From Erysipelotrichaceae bacterium (lineage in GTDB: Bacteria; Bacillota_I; Bacilli_A; Erysipelotrichales; Erysipelotrichaceae), in contig JAFRJA010000143.1 of NCBI GenBank assembly GCA_017432545.1, positions 1-49,142 on the forward strand: a DNA stretch of 49,142 bases. The letters are read 5' to 3'. The first letter of the stretch is position 1. Every line of letters begins with the position of its first letter. The position numbers and the translations under genes were made by a program. Below are positions 24,589-34,438 of this stretch, in pieces. The notes beneath the pieces were generated by a model. That model was given only the letters and a program-made list of their open reading frames with translations, ran no database searches and was not told the DNA's origin.

Positions 24589-25630
24589 TGTTTTACTCTC
24601 TGTTTTACTCCTTGTTTCTCTGACCGGCTGTTTATCCGGCAATTATGAAAACGGTGATTTATACATCTTCTTGCCGGGTGAATATCTGAGTGATGAAGTC
24701 GTCGAACAGTTTGAATATGAATATCACGTCAAGGTCTATGTTACGACTTTTGATTCCAACGAGTCGATGTATACCAAGCTGCTTGGCGGAACCGTCTATG
24801 ATATCCTGATCCCTTCCGATTACATGATCGAAAGACTGATCAGTGAAAAGATGGTTCAGAAGCTCGATAAGTCCAAGATCCCGAACATGAGCGTTCTGGA
24901 TGAACAGGTATTGGGTCTGGACTTTGATCCGGAAAATGATTATTCTGTTCCTTATTTCTGGGGCAATGCGGGTATCTGCTATGATACGACTCAGATCGAT
25001 GAGGAAGATGTGGAATCGCAGGGTTGGGAAGTCATGAGAAATACCAAGTATGCCGGCATGATCTACATGTACGACTCGATCAGAGATGCGTTCATGATGG
25101 CCGAAAAGGCTTTAGGTTATTCGATGAATACTGATGATCCGGATGAACTCAATGCGGCTTATGAGTGGCTGGCTCAGATCTCCAAGACGATGTCTCCGGC
25201 TTTCGTTACCGATGAGATCATCGATGGTCTCTCTTATGGTGAAAAGGCGATGGGCTTTGTCTATTCCGGTGATGCGGCTTTGATCCTTTCCGAAAATGAG
25301 GATATGGCTTTCTATGCGCCGGAAGAAGGAACCAACTATTTCGTTGATGCGATGGTCATCCACAAGGATGCGAAGAATGTCGAGAATGCCTACAATTTCA
25401 TCAACTACATCATCGATTATGATGCGGCCTTTGAAAACGCGGTCTTTGTCGGCTACACTTCTTCCAATGCGGAAGTCTTGCAAGATATCACGATGGAAGG
25501 CGGCGACTTTGAAGGCAATGATGCCTATATCCCGCGTGAGATGAACGAAAACGATGAAGTCTTCCACAACAACGAGGATCTGCTTAAGGTCATCTCCGAG
25601 ATGTGGGTCAAGATCAAGAATACCAAATAA
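24572..25630 (+). CDS. potD: Polyamine-binding lipoprotein PotD
   Basis: The 352-residue protein starts with GTG, preceded by AAAGGAG. A signal peptide ends in the lipobox LTGC (C at residue 20), so it is a membrane-anchored lipoprotein that captures spermidine/putrescine outside the cell. The periplasmic-binding fold is recognisable: DLYIFLPGEYLSDEVVEQFE, DILIPSDYMIERL, VPYFWGNAGICYD and YAPEEGTNYFVDAM. It is the fourth gene of the pot operon, and dtd begins at its stop codon. Confidence 0.94.
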   Translation: MKKLFSVLLSVLLLVSLTGCLSGNYENGDLYIFLPGEYLSDEVVEQFEYEYHVKVYVTTFDSNESMYTKLLGGTVYDILIPSDYMIERLISEKMVQKLDKSKIPNMSVLDEQVLGLDFDPENDYSVPYFWGNAGICYDTTQIDEEDVESQGWEVMRNTKYAGMIYMYDSIRDAFMMAEKALGYSMNTDDPDELNAAYEWLAQISKTMSPAFVTDEIIDGLSYGEKAMGFVYSGDAALILSENEDMAFYAPEEGTNYFVDAMVIHKDAKNVENAYNFINYIIDYDAAFENAVFVGYTSSNAEVLQDITMEGGDFEGNDAYIPREMNENDEVFHNNEDLLKVISEMWVKIKNTK

Positions 25631-26079
25631 TGAGAGTAATAGTACAAAGAGTTACATGCGCCGACTGTAAGGTCGACGGCAATATTACCGGCAAGATCGA
25701 CAAGGGTTATATGATCCTTGTCGGTTTTGGTTTAAATGATGATGAAAAGATCGCTGTAAAGATGGCGGAAAAGCTTTCCAAACTGCGAGTTTTTGAAGAT
25801 GAACAGGGCAAAATGAATCTGAGTATCTTCGATGTCGGTGGCAAGATCTTGTCCATCTCACAGTTTACTCTTTATGCGGATTGTGCCAAAGGTAACCGCC
25901 CGAGTTTCACCAATGCCAAGCCGGCAGCTGAAGCAGAGAGACTTTATCTGTTTTTTGATGAACAGTTAAGAAAACTCGGTTTAGAAGTTGAAGAAGGTAT
26001 CTTTGGGGCGGATATGAAGATATCTTTATTGAATGATGGTCCGGTAACGATAATACTGGACAGTGAGGAACTATGGTAG
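25630..26079 (+). CDS. dtd: D-aminoacyl-tRNA deacylase
   Basis: Starting at ATG 25630 (sharing the A of the potD TAA) the protein has 149 residues. It begins MRVIVQRVTCADCKVDG and contains both DTD active-site motifs: ISQFTLYADCAKGNRPSF (SQxT) and LNDGPVTIILDS (NxGPVT). The enzyme releases D-amino acids or glycine wrongly attached to tRNA. In many Firmicutes dtd follows relA; here it is embedded in the pot operon. The stop overlaps the DUF951 gene by seven bases. Confidence 0.95.
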   Translation: MRVIVQRVTCADCKVDGNITGKIDKGYMILVGFGLNDDEKIAVKMAEKLSKLRVFEDEQGKMNLSIFDVGGKILSISQFTLYADCAKGNRPSFTNAKPAAEAERLYLFFDEQLRKLGLEVEEGIFGADMKISLLNDGPVTIILDSEELW

Positions 26080-26291
26080 AAAATTACGGATTGTATGACA
26101 TCGTACAGATGAAGAAGGATCACCCATGCCGCAAATCCCATTACTGGAAGATCGTCAGGATGGGTGTTGACATCAAGATCAAATGTGAAGGCTGCGGAGC
26201 GGTGGTCATGATGGAAAGACCGGAATTTGAGCGCAAGTGCAAGAAGATTATTGAAAAGGCGGCAGTAAATGATCAAGGCACTGATATTTGA
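26073..26291 (+). CDS. DUF951 small zinc-binding protein
   Basis: This 72-residue protein matches DUF951: YDIVQMKKDHPCRKSHYWKIVRMGVDIKIKCEGCG, then MMERPEFERKCKKI. The family, about 65 residues in Firmicutes, has conserved Cys residues that probably bind zinc and an OB-like fold; its function is unknown, although in Bacilli it lies near ychF or parB genes. Here it overlaps dtd upstream and the HAD gene downstream (23 bases). Confidence 0.85.
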   Translation: MVENYGLYDIVQMKKDHPCRKSHYWKIVRMGVDIKIKCEGCGAVVMMERPEFERKCKKIIEKAAVNDQGTDI

Positions 26292-26958
26292 TTTTGACGG
26301 AACTTTATCCAACCGTCAGAAGAATGCCTATGAGGTCTTCAATGATTATTTCCGGAAGTATTATCCGGAGTTTTCCGATATCGAATATGAAGCTCTATTA
26401 CAGGACATGATGCTGTATGACTGCAACGGCTCGATCTCAGTAAAGATCAGGATGTATCCTTTTATGCAGAAATACGGTAAGAACCTTCCTGATGACTTCC
26501 TGGATGTTTTTGTGCCTTATTATACGCAACACATGTTTGAGTTCACTGAGCTTAAGAAAGAGACTCGAGAGGTCTTAGAAACACTTCAGGGCAAATACAA
26601 ACTGGCGATCATGTCCAACGGTGATTCCTTTTCTCAACACAGTAAGATCAAAAAAGTCGATATCGAAAAATACTTTGATGTGATCGTGGTCTCGGGGGAT
26701 ATCGGGTTCCATAAACCGGATAAAAGGATCTTTGAATATGTAGCTGATAAGCTCGGTGTAAAGACTGATGAATGTCTGATGGTCGGTGATGTCTTTTCTT
26801 CAGATATCCTCGGTGCTTATAATGCGGGCATGCCTTGTGCCTGGATGAAGACTGATCCTGAGAAACAGGCTGATTATTATAAAGGATATGTGATCAGCGA
26901 TCTCAGGCAGCTGTTTGATATCTTAGATGAGGTGAATAATGAACGTACTGATAACTAA
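26269..26958 (+). CDS. HAD-superfamily hydrolase (phosphoglycolate phosphatase/pyrimidine nucleotidase-like)
   Basis: The 229-residue protein has HAD motif I IFDFDGTL, motif II IMSNGD, motif III lysine in GFHKPDKRIFEY and motif IV VGDVFSSDILGAYNAGM. The helical C1-type cap lies between motifs I and II. It resembles the YjjG/YfnB group of nucleotidase-like phosphatases. Location next to surE, another nucleotidase, suggests nucleotide or small phosphate-ester turnover; the substrate is not predictable. It overlaps both neighbours. Confidence 0.85.
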   Translation: MIKALIFDFDGTLSNRQKNAYEVFNDYFRKYYPEFSDIEYEALLQDMMLYDCNGSISVKIRMYPFMQKYGKNLPDDFLDVFVPYYTQHMFEFTELKKETREVLETLQGKYKLAIMSNGDSFSQHSKIKKVDIEKYFDVIVVSGDIGFHKPDKRIFEYVADKLGVKTDECLMVGDVFSSDILGAYNAGMPCAWMKTDPEKQADYYKGYVISDLRQLFDILDEVNNERTDN

Positions 26959-27694
26959 TGATGATGGTATCAACCATGATGGCTTAAGGACGCTGGTCAA
27001 AGAATTTGCCAAGGTGGCTGATGTCTATGTCGTAGCTCCGCATGATGAGTGTTCTTCTAATTCTCATCATCTCAGTATTCGAGGCAAGATCCGTTTTGAG
27101 GAAAGGGAAGTTCCCTATGCGAAAAAGGCTTTTGCCTTATGGGGGACACCGGCAGATTGTGTGCTGTTTGGCATAGAGGTACTGCTCAAGGACAAGATCG
27201 ATCTGGTCGTCTCCGGCATCAACAACGGTGCCAATGTCTCAACGGACATCATCTATTCCGGCACGATCGGCGCCGCCCGGCAGGCTTTTATAGATGGCGT
27301 GCCTTCACTCGCTCTTTCCCTTGATTACGCTAAAGAAATGGATTATGAAGTCTGTTCCAGATATGGAGTAAAGATCGCTTTGAAGTATTTTGAAAGTGAA
27401 AATAAAAAAGACTACTTCCTCAATGTGAATGTGCCTAATCTTCCGGAAGAAAAGATCAAAGGGATCAGAGTCTGCCGCAGATCCGGTAAGATCACTTATA
27501 ACGATCATTACGCGGTAGTAAATGAAAACGGCCGAAACTATATCACGATCTCCCACAGTTCCTTAACCTATGATCCTGTTGGTGATATGGATGTCGACTA
27601 CACCGCTTTGAAAGAAGGTTATATCACTTTATCTCCTTTGAAGAATGACCATATCGATCTTGATCATTTAAGCGATGTCGGAGAACTCTTATGA
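26939..27694 (+). CDS. surE: 5'/3'-nucleotidase SurE
   Basis: The 251-residue protein begins MNVLITNDDGINHDGLRTL, with the metal-binding DD pair, followed by the SSNSHHLSI loop, GTPADCVLFG and VSGINNGANVSTDIIYSGTIGAARQ. SurE dephosphorylates nucleoside monophosphates, preferring damaged or 3'/5' forms. It overlaps the preceding HAD gene by 20 bases and the following one by four (ATGA). Confidence 0.94.
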   Translation: MNVLITNDDGINHDGLRTLVKEFAKVADVYVVAPHDECSSNSHHLSIRGKIRFEEREVPYAKKAFALWGTPADCVLFGIEVLLKDKIDLVVSGINNGANVSTDIIYSGTIGAARQAFIDGVPSLALSLDYAKEMDYEVCSRYGVKIALKYFESENKKDYFLNVNVPNLPEEKIKGIRVCRRSGKITYNDHYAVVNENGRNYITISHSSLTYDPVGDMDVDYTALKEGYITLSPLKNDHIDLDHLSDVGELL

Positions 27695-28476
27695 AAAAGA
27701 AATATCTCTTTTTTGATATAGATGGAACTCTGGTGGCCGGAGGCTATAGTGCCTCCTATATTCCTGATTCAGTTCATGAAACAATAAGAAGATTAAAAGA
27801 CGCCGGACATTTCATGGCTTTAGCGACGGGAAGATCTTATGCGATGGCCGTTGATTTCATGAAGGCTCTGGGCTTTGAAAATATGGTCCATGACGGTGGT
27901 TATGGATTGACATTGAACAATGAATTACTTGGGATAACGCCTTTGGATAAAGACAAAGTCTGTGCTTTGATCAGAGAATGTGATGAAAAGGGTTTTCCCT
28001 GGGGTATCAGTGTAAACAATGATACAGTGCGTTTTGTAAGAGATGAAAGTTTCATGGCCGAGGCTCATGATACCTATATGACTACGAAGATCGTAGAAGG
28101 CCTCAATCCAAATGACTATGACAAGATCTATAAGGCTTATATTGTGTGCCAGGATGGTGAAGAAAAGCAGTTAGAAACTTTAAAAGATCTGCCCTGGTGC
28201 CGTTTTCATAAGGAATACTTCTTTGTGGAGCCGGCGGATAAGGCTTATGGGATCAGAAAGGTCATGGATCATTTTGACGCACCATACGAAGATGTCATCG
28301 TTTTCGGCGATAACAACAACGATCTTTCGATGTTTACGGATGACTGGTATAAGGTCGCTATGGGCAATGCGACGGATGATCTAAAGGCCAAAGCGGACTA
28401 TATTACTGATGATGTGGATAGGGATGGGGTCTATAAGGCCTGTGAATATCTCGGTTTATTCGAAAAAGTAGCTTAA
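27691..28476 (+). CDS. Cof-type HAD phosphatase
   Basis: The 261-residue protein has motif I FFDIDGTLV, motif II LATGRS and the C-terminal motif VIVFGDNNNDLSMF with a C2-type cap, the Cof/YidA branch that hydrolyses sugar phosphates or cofactors such as FMN or pyridoxal phosphate. It is the last gene of the long overlapping unit starting with potA. A paralogue of the same type is encoded at 38419. No terminator is visible between its stop and the L10 promoter. Confidence 0.88.
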   Translation: MKKKYLFFDIDGTLVAGGYSASYIPDSVHETIRRLKDAGHFMALATGRSYAMAVDFMKALGFENMVHDGGYGLTLNNELLGITPLDKDKVCALIRECDEKGFPWGISVNNDTVRFVRDESFMAEAHDTYMTTKIVEGLNPNDYDKIYKAYIVCQDGEEKQLETLKDLPWCRFHKEYFFVEPADKAYGIRKVMDHFDAPYEDVIVFGDNNNDLSMFTDDWYKVAMGNATDDLKAKADYITDDVDRDGVYKACEYLGLFEKVA

Positions 28477-28502
28477 AACAGGTTATTTATGGCAAATTCT
28501 GC

Positions 28503-28532
28503 TTGAAAACTATCAGGTGGTTGATGTAAAAT
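28503..28532 (+). promoter_or_regulatory. Promoter of rplJ-rplL operon
   Basis: TTGAAA (28503-28508) and TAAAAT (28527-28532) are separated by 18 bases, placing the transcript start just before the leader described next. Confidence 0.6.
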
Positions 28533-28537
28533 ATTAG

Positions 28538-28643
28538 GGCATCGATATACCATAGACAGTAACGGCACTAGCTTAATAATGTTACCGAGGTTAATCTTTA
28601 GATGATTTTTAACCTGTGTCTATGGGCACAGGTTTTATTTTTG
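28538..28643 (+). promoter_or_regulatory. L10 leader: ribosomal protein attenuator
   Basis: CCATAGAC (28550-28557) can pair with GTCTATGG (28618-28625), and GTAAC / GTTAC form an inner arm. A terminator stem AACCTGTG / CACAGGTT (28611-28634) with a following TTATTTTT overlaps the strand TTAACCT (28609-28615), which can instead pair with AGGTTAA (28588-28594). The mutually exclusive terminator and antiterminator, position before rplJ and overall fold match the L10 leader, in which the L10-L12 complex binds the nascent RNA to repress its own operon. Here it would also influence rpoB and rpoC. Confidence 0.85.
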
Positions 28644-28672
28644 TGAGTATATGGGTGCTAGAAAGAGGAAAT

Positions 28673-29251
28673 ATGAATCAAGCTGTATTAAGTAACAAGC
28701 AGGCATTAGTTACCGAGATCTCTGACAAGATCAAAGATTCACAGGCAACTGTTGTTTGCGAGTACCGCGGTCTTAGCGTCGCCGAAGTTACTGAATTAAG
28801 ACGTAACCTTCGTGCTGAAGACGTTGACTTCAAGGTCTACAAGAATACCATGGTCGAGAGAGCATGTGATGAAGCAGGTTTTGAAGATCTGAAAGACGCC
28901 CTTACAGGTCCGAACGCATTCGCTTTCTCAAAGGATGCAACGGCTCCGGCAAGAGTCTTAGCTAAGTTCGCGAAGAAACACAAAGCTCTGGTACTGAAGA
29001 AAGGTATCGTTGAGGGCAAGGTCGTTGATGAAGCTACTATCAAAGAATTATCAGCACTGCCTAACCGTGACGGTATGCTGTCGATGTTACTGAGCTGTCT
29101 GCAGTCACCTGTAAGCTCATTCGCAAGAGTTGTCAAAGCTGTTGCCGAGGCTAAGGAGGCTGGAGCACCTGCAGCGGAAGCCAAGGCTGAAGAGCCGGCG
29201 GAAGCTGAAACAGCCGCACCTGTTGAAGCCACAACAGAAGCTGCTGCATAA
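28673..29251 (+). CDS. rplJ: 50S ribosomal protein L10
   Basis: From ATG 28673, with AGAGGA upstream, the protein has 192 residues; an in-frame ATG at 28616 lies within the leader hairpin and is rejected. The rRNA-binding N-terminal domain (NQAVLSNKQALVTEISDKIKDSQATVVCEYRGLSVAEVTELRRNLR) is standard. The C-terminal helix anchors L12 dimers and ends in an unusually long Ala/Glu-rich tail (~30 residues). The usual preceding genes rplK and rplA are absent. Confidence 0.95.
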   Translation: MNQAVLSNKQALVTEISDKIKDSQATVVCEYRGLSVAEVTELRRNLRAEDVDFKVYKNTMVERACDEAGFEDLKDALTGPNAFAFSKDATAPARVLAKFAKKHKALVLKKGIVEGKVVDEATIKELSALPNRDGMLSMLLSCLQSPVSSFARVVKAVAEAKEAGAPAAEAKAEEPAEAETAAPVEATTEAAA

Positions 29252-29288
29252 TTACTAATTTATTTAAGAAAAGGAGAAAAAATTTATT

Positions 29289-29660
29289 ATGGCAAAATTA
29301 TCACATGATGATATTCTGGCATATCTTGAAGAAGCCAGCATCTTAGAACTCAATGATTTAGTAAAAGCTATCGAAGAGAAATTCGGCGTTACTGCTGCTG
29401 CTCCGGTTGCTGTTGCTGCTGCACCTGCTGATGAAGCTCCACAGGGTCCGACTTCCGTATCTGTTATCTTAACTAACTTTGGTGAAGCCAAGACTGCTGT
29501 TATCAAGGTCGTTAAGGCTATTACCGGTTTAGGCTTAGTTGAAGCTAAGGGTTTAGTTGACAAGTGCCCAAGCCCAATCAAGGAAAACATCTCTCCGGAA
29601 GAAGCTGAAGATATCAAGAAACAGTTAATGGATGCAGGAGCTACCGTCGAAGTCAAATAA
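29289..29660 (+). CDS. rplL: 50S ribosomal protein L7/L12
   Basis: The 123-residue stalk protein has an N-terminal dimerisation domain ([29 protein letters not shown]), an Ala/Pro hinge and the C-terminal factor-binding domain ([35 protein letters not shown]). The CTD recruits elongation factors. AAGGAGA lies before the ATG after rplJ. Confidence 0.96.
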   Translation: MAKLSHDDILAYLEEASILELNDLVKAIEEKFGVTAAAPVAVAAAPADEAPQGPTSVSVILTNFGEAKTAVIKVVKAITGLGLVEAKGLVDKCPSPIKENISPEEAEDIKKQLMDAGATVEVK

Positions 29661-29667
29661 TTAGTCA

Positions 29668-30258
29668 ATGAACCATTATTATACGGATAATAAGGATCTG
29701 CGTTCTGATAAGAAAGAATTCACTTATTATTTCGATAATGAGGTTTTCCGTTTCACTACCGATAACGGCGTCTTCTCCAAGAACAACGTCGATTTCGGAA
29801 GCTACATCCTGTTAAGAAGCATCTATAAAAAGGATCTGGGTGAATCACTGCTTGATCTGGGGTCGGGCTATGGTCCGATCGGTATTATCCTCAAACGTTT
29901 CCATCCTGAAATGGACGTCGAAATGGCTGAGGTCAATTCAAGAGCGATCGAACTCGCGATCCATAACTGTGTTTCTAACGGGGTAGATATTAAAGTTAAT
30001 CTCTGTGATGATATCCTGAAGCTTCATCGTAGTTTCGATACGATCGTGCTTAATCCGCCCATTCGGGCTGGTAAGGTTGTGATCTATGAACTGTACGAAA
30101 AGTCCAGGGCAATACTCAATGAGCATGGTCACTTATATATCGTGATCAGAAAAGCTCAGGGGGCAGCATCATCCAAAGAAAAACTGGAAACACTATTCAG
30201 TGAGGTCGTAATGATCGAAAGAGATAAAGGTTATCTCGTCTACGACTGTTACGATTAA
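29668..30258 (+). CDS. RsmC-like class I methyltransferase
   Basis: The 196-residue protein corresponds to Bacillus YbxB, the methyltransferase-like gene regularly found between rplL and rpoB. SAM motif I is LLDLGSGYGPIGI and the N-P-P motif (VLNPPIRAG) fits guanine-N2 methyltransferases of 16S rRNA such as RsmC, though this short form has only one domain. Start ATG is seven bases after the rplL stop. The target base is not proven for this group. Confidence 0.88.
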   Translation: MNHYYTDNKDLRSDKKEFTYYFDNEVFRFTTDNGVFSKNNVDFGSYILLRSIYKKDLGESLLDLGSGYGPIGIILKRFHPEMDVEMAEVNSRAIELAIHNCVSNGVDIKVNLCDDILKLHRSFDTIVLNPPIRAGKVVIYELYEKSRAILNEHGHLYIVIRKAQGAASSKEKLETLFSEVVMIERDKGYLVYDCYD

Positions 30259-30290
30259 ACTGTACATAATTATTTGAAAGGACGGCGCTA

Positions 30291-33200
30291 ATGAAACAAA
30301 CTTACAAAATTGTTCAATCGGGCAAGCATTCTACTCGCCGTGACTATTCAAAGGTTTCAGGCAACCTTGAGCTGCCTAACTTAGTAGAGGTACAAACTGA
30401 TTCTTTCAAGTGGTTTATTACTGAAGGTATCAAGGAAGTGTTTGATGACATCTACCCGATCACGAACTATGGTGGAAACATCACTTTAGAGTTACTTAAT
30501 TTTGAATTCGGTGAACCGAAATATTCCGTCGCCGAGACAAAATATCGTGAGGAAGATTATCGTGCGCCATTAAAGGCCAACATGCGCCTTACCATCGTTG
30601 ATGATAACGGTGAACCGATCGTCCGTAACGAGGAAGTATTCTTAGGTGACTTCCCGATGATGACCCCAACCGGTACTTTCATTATCAACGGTGCCGAGAG
30701 AGTTATCGTTTCCCAGATCGTCAGATCTCCTGGTGCTTATTTTGACACCGAGAATGATGATAAGACGGGCAAGGAAGCTTTCTCTGGCGAGCTGATCCCT
30801 TCAAGAGGTACATGGCTGGAGTTTCTGACCGATGATAAGAAGAACGCTTTAGGCAGGATCATGAATATGTCTGTCGACAGAAAGCGTAAGATCTTATCAA
30901 CAATCTTATTAAAATGTATCGGTTTCTCGCTCAACTTGGAAGGTGGAGAAGATGGTTTTGATGTCGAAAAGGTCAAGACTTTCTTAAGAGCGATGGATCT
31001 GGATGTCTATGAGGATCTGATCAATCAGAATGATGATCGTGAATTCTTAAACATCTATGAGGCTATCTATACTTCCTTCTTGGGTGCTTACGAAGAAATC
31101 GTCAATACGCTTCAGGCTGATAAGACAAAGACGACGGATGCGGCACTGCTCGAAATTCACAAGAACCAGAAACAGGATGAAGTTCCGACTGTTGAAGGCG
31201 CGATAAGCCTGATGAATGCGAAGTTCTTTGATCAGAAGAAATATGATCTGACGGCTGCCGGCAGATATAAACTTGGCAAGAAACTGAATGTGATCGATCG
31301 TATCGAACATCATGTTCTGGTTGAAGATCTGTATAAGGCTGACGGTTCCATCCTTTTCAGAGCCGGTACCAGGATCGAAAAGGCGGAAAGAAATGTTTTA
31401 AGAAATGAACTCATCAGAGCTTCTCATGTTGAAGCATTCCCGTTCAGACATAAATTTTCTCATCCACTCTCTGTTGAAGTTGCGACAAACGACAAGCTCG
31501 CTTTAGTCGGTCGTGTATTGGCTAATGATATCGATCTGTCAGATAAGACCTACTATATGGGTACAGTTCTGAATCCTGCCGATATCAAGAAGATCGCCAA
31601 GGAAGTTTCAACAGTCAGAGTTTACAGCGGAATCATTGGCAAAGAAGTAAAACTTACTTCGGAGAATTACCGTGCCGTTATGGACTATGGTCAGAAGCTG
31701 TTTGTCTTAGGCAGGATCACTGACAAGAACGGTGATGATGTTGAAGTCGATGGCGAACAGGCTATGCCGTACTATCTGCCTGATCATGACAGCTACATGC
31801 TGATGAGCGATAAGGAAGAAGAGATCAAGGCCCGTGTTGATAAGGGTGAAAAGATCTCGGCTTGGCTCGTCGGTACGGCTTGTCAGGTCGTCAATATCGT
31901 CCATCCGGATGATCCTGAGCGCAAGATCAGACTGATCGGTATCGATCCGCTCAACCGCAAGAAATGTATCACAATGTCCGATATGCTGGCGTTCTACAAC
32001 TACATGTTCACATTGTTGGATGGTGTAGGAACGACTGATGATATCGATATGCTGGGTAACCGTAGGATCAGAACCGTTGGTGAACTGATTCAGAATCAGT
32101 TCCGTATCGGTCTCTCCCGTATGGAAAAAGCCGTCAAGGAAAAGATGTCGATCACGGAGATCGAAACAGCTACGCCTAAGACTTTGACCAACAATCGTCC
32201 GTTATCCGGCGCGATGAGAGAATTCTTCTCCTCTTCGCAATTGTCACAATTCATGGATCAGCAGAACCCTCTGGCTGAGCTCACCAACAAGCGCCGTATT
32301 TCGGCCCTTGGTCCGGGTGGTCTGACCAGAGAAAGAGCTGGCTTTGAAGTCCGTGACGTTCACAACTCACACTACGGCAGGATCTGCCCGATCGAGACCC
32401 CGGAAGGTCAGAACATCGGTCTTATCTCCTACCTGACGACTTACGCCAAGATCAATGAGTTTGGCTTTATCCAGACTCCTTACCGTAAGGTCGATAAGAA
32501 GGGCAATGTCGCTGAGGATTATATCTATCTGTCAGCTGATGATGAAGCCGATTTCATCATCGCGCAAGCCAACGAGGTCATAAACGGTAAACTCGTCAAT
32601 GATCAGGTCGTTGCCCGTAAAGCCGGTGAAACCATCCTTGCCGACAAGGCTGATGTTGAGCTGGCCGACGTTTCGCCGAAACAGATCGTCTCTGTTGCGG
32701 CTGCTTGTATTCCGTTCCTCGAGAACGATGACGCATCCCGTGCTCTGATGGGTGCCAACATGCAAAGACAGGCGGTTCCGCTTTTAAGACCGCATGCTCC
32801 ATATGTCGGTACCGGTATCGAACCAAAGATCGCTCGTGACTCCGGAACCGGTCTGATCTCGCATGATGATGGTGTTGTAACCTATGTCGATGCGAATAAG
32901 ATCATCATCACCTCCAAAAACGGTGAAGAACACGAATACAAGCTGGAAAAATTCGCGCGTTCCAACGCGGGTACCTGCATCAACCATCGTCCGATCGTTC
33001 AGGATGGTGATGAAGTCAAAGCCGGCGATATCATCGCTGATGGCCCGAGTATGGATGACGGCGAACTGGCTTTAGGTCAGAATGTTACGATCGCTTTCAT
33101 GACATGGCATGGCTATAACTATGAGGATGCTATCATCATGTCCGAGAGAATGGTCAAAGATGATGTCTACACGTCCATTCATATTGATGAATATTCAATT

Positions 33201-34436
33201 GAAAAGCGTAAGACAAAACTCGGTGAAGAAGAGATCACCAGAGATATCCCGAACGTTCAGGAAGGCGCTTGCCGCAACCTGGATGCCAGAGGTATCGTCA
33301 TGGTCGGTGCCGAAGTCAAAGAGGGTGATATCTTAGTCGGTAAGGTCACTCCTAAGGGACAGTCGGATGCTTCGCCGGAAGAAAAATTATTATTAGCTAT
33401 CTTCGGTGAAAAATCACATGAGGTCAGAGACAATTCTCTGAGAGTTCCTCACGGTGGTGCCGGTATCGTTCAGTCGATCAGAGTCTTCAAGAGATCTGAC
33501 GGTTATGAACTGGGTCCGGGTGTCACTGAAGTTATCAAGGTCTATGTCGTTCAGAAACGTAAGATTTCTGAAGGTGACAAGATGGCCGGACGTCACGGTA
33601 ACAAGGGCGTTATCTCCAAGATCTTACCGATCGAGGATATGCCTTTCATGCCGGATGGCACACCGGTCGATATCATGCTGAACCCGTTTGGTGTTCCTTC
33701 ACGTATGAATATCGGTCAGGTATTGGAGATCCACCTAGGTATGGCTGCCAAGGCTTTAAGTGAAAAGACAGGCAAGCCGGTCATGTTTGCGACTCCGGTA
33801 TTTGACGGTATCACCAATGAAGAACTCACTGACATCATGAAGGAAGCACAGACTTCGATGGACGGCAAGGTCGTCTTAAGAGATGGCAAGACCGGTGAAC
33901 CATATGATGAGCGTATTTCCGTCGGTGTCATGTACATGATCAAGCTGGCGCACATGGTCGACGATAAGCTGCATGCCCGTGCAACCGGTCCTTATTCACT
34001 AGTTACGCAACAGCCTCTGGGTGGTAAAGCTCAGAATGGTGGTCAGCGTTTCGGTGAAATGGAAGTCTGGGCTCTAGAAGCCTACGGTGCCGCTCATACA
34101 CTGGAAGAGATCCTGACGGTCAAATCCGATGATATCAACGGCCGTACCAAGACCTATGATGCGATCATCAAGGGTAAACGTATTCCTGAACCTGGTATTC
34201 CGGAATCCTTCAACGTCCTGAAGAACGAACTTCAGGCTCTGGCACTCGATGTCAGAATGCTGGATGAAGACGGTAATGAGGTCAGCGTTTCCCGTATTGA
34301 TGAAGATGATAGAGAAGTAGCCCGCGACAAGGAAGCTCAGGTCGTCGAGGATTCAGAGGGATTAAGTATCAGAGATACACTCAATGATGACGATGCACCG
34401 GAAGCTATCATGGGCTTCGGAGATGAGGAGGTATAG
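30291..34436 (+). CDS. rpoB: RNA polymerase beta subunit, with lineage insertion and His526-to-Asn rif site
   Basis: The 1381-residue protein is longer than B. subtilis RpoB (about 1190). Much of the excess is a ~130-residue segment around residues 380-510, between the GRYK region and GVGTTDDID. The rif region reads [17 protein letters not shown], then [16 protein letters not shown]: Asn666 (codon 32286-32288) replaces the His equivalent to E. coli 526. The rest of the cluster is wild-type-like. Catalytic-cleft sequences [12 protein letters not shown] and the C-terminal switch region [18 protein letters not shown] are intact. AAAGGACG precedes the ATG. rpoC follows after two bases. Confidence 0.97.
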   Translation: MKQTYKIVQSGKHSTRRDYSKVSGNLELPNLVEVQTDSFKWFITEGIKEVFDDIYPITNYGGNITLELLNFEFGEPKYSVAETKYREEDYRAPLKANMRLTIVDDNGEPIVRNEEVFLGDFPMMTPTGTFIINGAERVIVSQIVRSPGAYFDTENDDKTGKEAFSGELIPSRGTWLEFLTDDKKNALGRIMNMSVDRKRKILSTILLKCIGFSLNLEGGEDGFDVEKVKTFLRAMDLDVYEDLINQNDDREFLNIYEAIYTSFLGAYEEIVNTLQADKTKTTDAALLEIHKNQKQDEVPTVEGAISLMNAKFFDQKKYDLTAAGRYKLGKKLNVIDRIEHHVLVEDLYKADGSILFRAGTRIEKAERNVLRNELIRASHVEAFPFRHKFSHPLSVEVATNDKLALVGRVLANDIDLSDKTYYMGTVLNPADIKKIAKEVSTVRVYSGIIGKEVKLTSENYRAVMDYGQKLFVLGRITDKNGDDVEVDGEQAMPYYLPDHDSYMLMSDKEEEIKARVDKGEKISAWLVGTACQVVNIVHPDDPERKIRLIGIDPLNRKKCITMSDMLAFYNYMFTLLDGVGTTDDIDMLGNRRIRTVGELIQNQFRIGLSRMEKAVKEKMSITEIETATPKTLTNNRPLSGAMREFFSSSQLSQFMDQQNPLAELTNKRRISALGPGGLTRERAGFEVRDVHNSHYGRICPIETPEGQNIGLISYLTTYAKINEFGFIQTPYRKVDKKGNVAEDYIYLSADDEADFIIAQANEVINGKLVNDQVVARKAGETILADKADVELADVSPKQIVSVAAACIPFLENDDASRALMGANMQRQAVPLLRPHAPYVGTGIEPKIARDSGTGLISHDDGVVTYVDANKIIITSKNGEEHEYKLEKFARSNAGTCINHRPIVQDGDEVKAGDIIADGPSMDDGELALGQNVTIAFMTWHGYNYEDAIIMSERMVKDDVYTSIHIDEYSIEKRKTKLGEEEITRDIPNVQEGACRNLDARGIVMVGAEVKEGDILVGKVTPKGQSDASPEEKLLLAIFGEKSHEVRDNSLRVPHGGAGIVQSIRVFKRSDGYELGPGVTEVIKVYVVQKRKISEGDKMAGRHGNKGVISKILPIEDMPFMPDGTPVDIMLNPFGVPSRMNIGQVLEIHLGMAAKALSEKTGKPVMFATPVFDGITNEELTDIMKEAQTSMDGKVVLRDGKTGEPYDERISVGVMYMIKLAHMVDDKLHARATGPYSLVTQQPLGGKAQNGGQRFGEMEVWALEAYGAAHTLEEILTVKSDDINGRTKTYDAIIKGKRIPEPGIPESFNVLKNELQALALDVRMLDEDGNEVSVSRIDEDDREVARDKEAQVVEDSEGLSIRDTLNDDDAPEAIMGFGDEEV

Positions 34437-34438
34437 AC

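Noticed and set aside
28616-28672. Upstream in-frame ATG extending rplJ by 19 residues
   Set aside because: It falls in the terminator hairpin of the L10 leader, and the ATG at 28673 has a good ribosome site and the family N-terminus.
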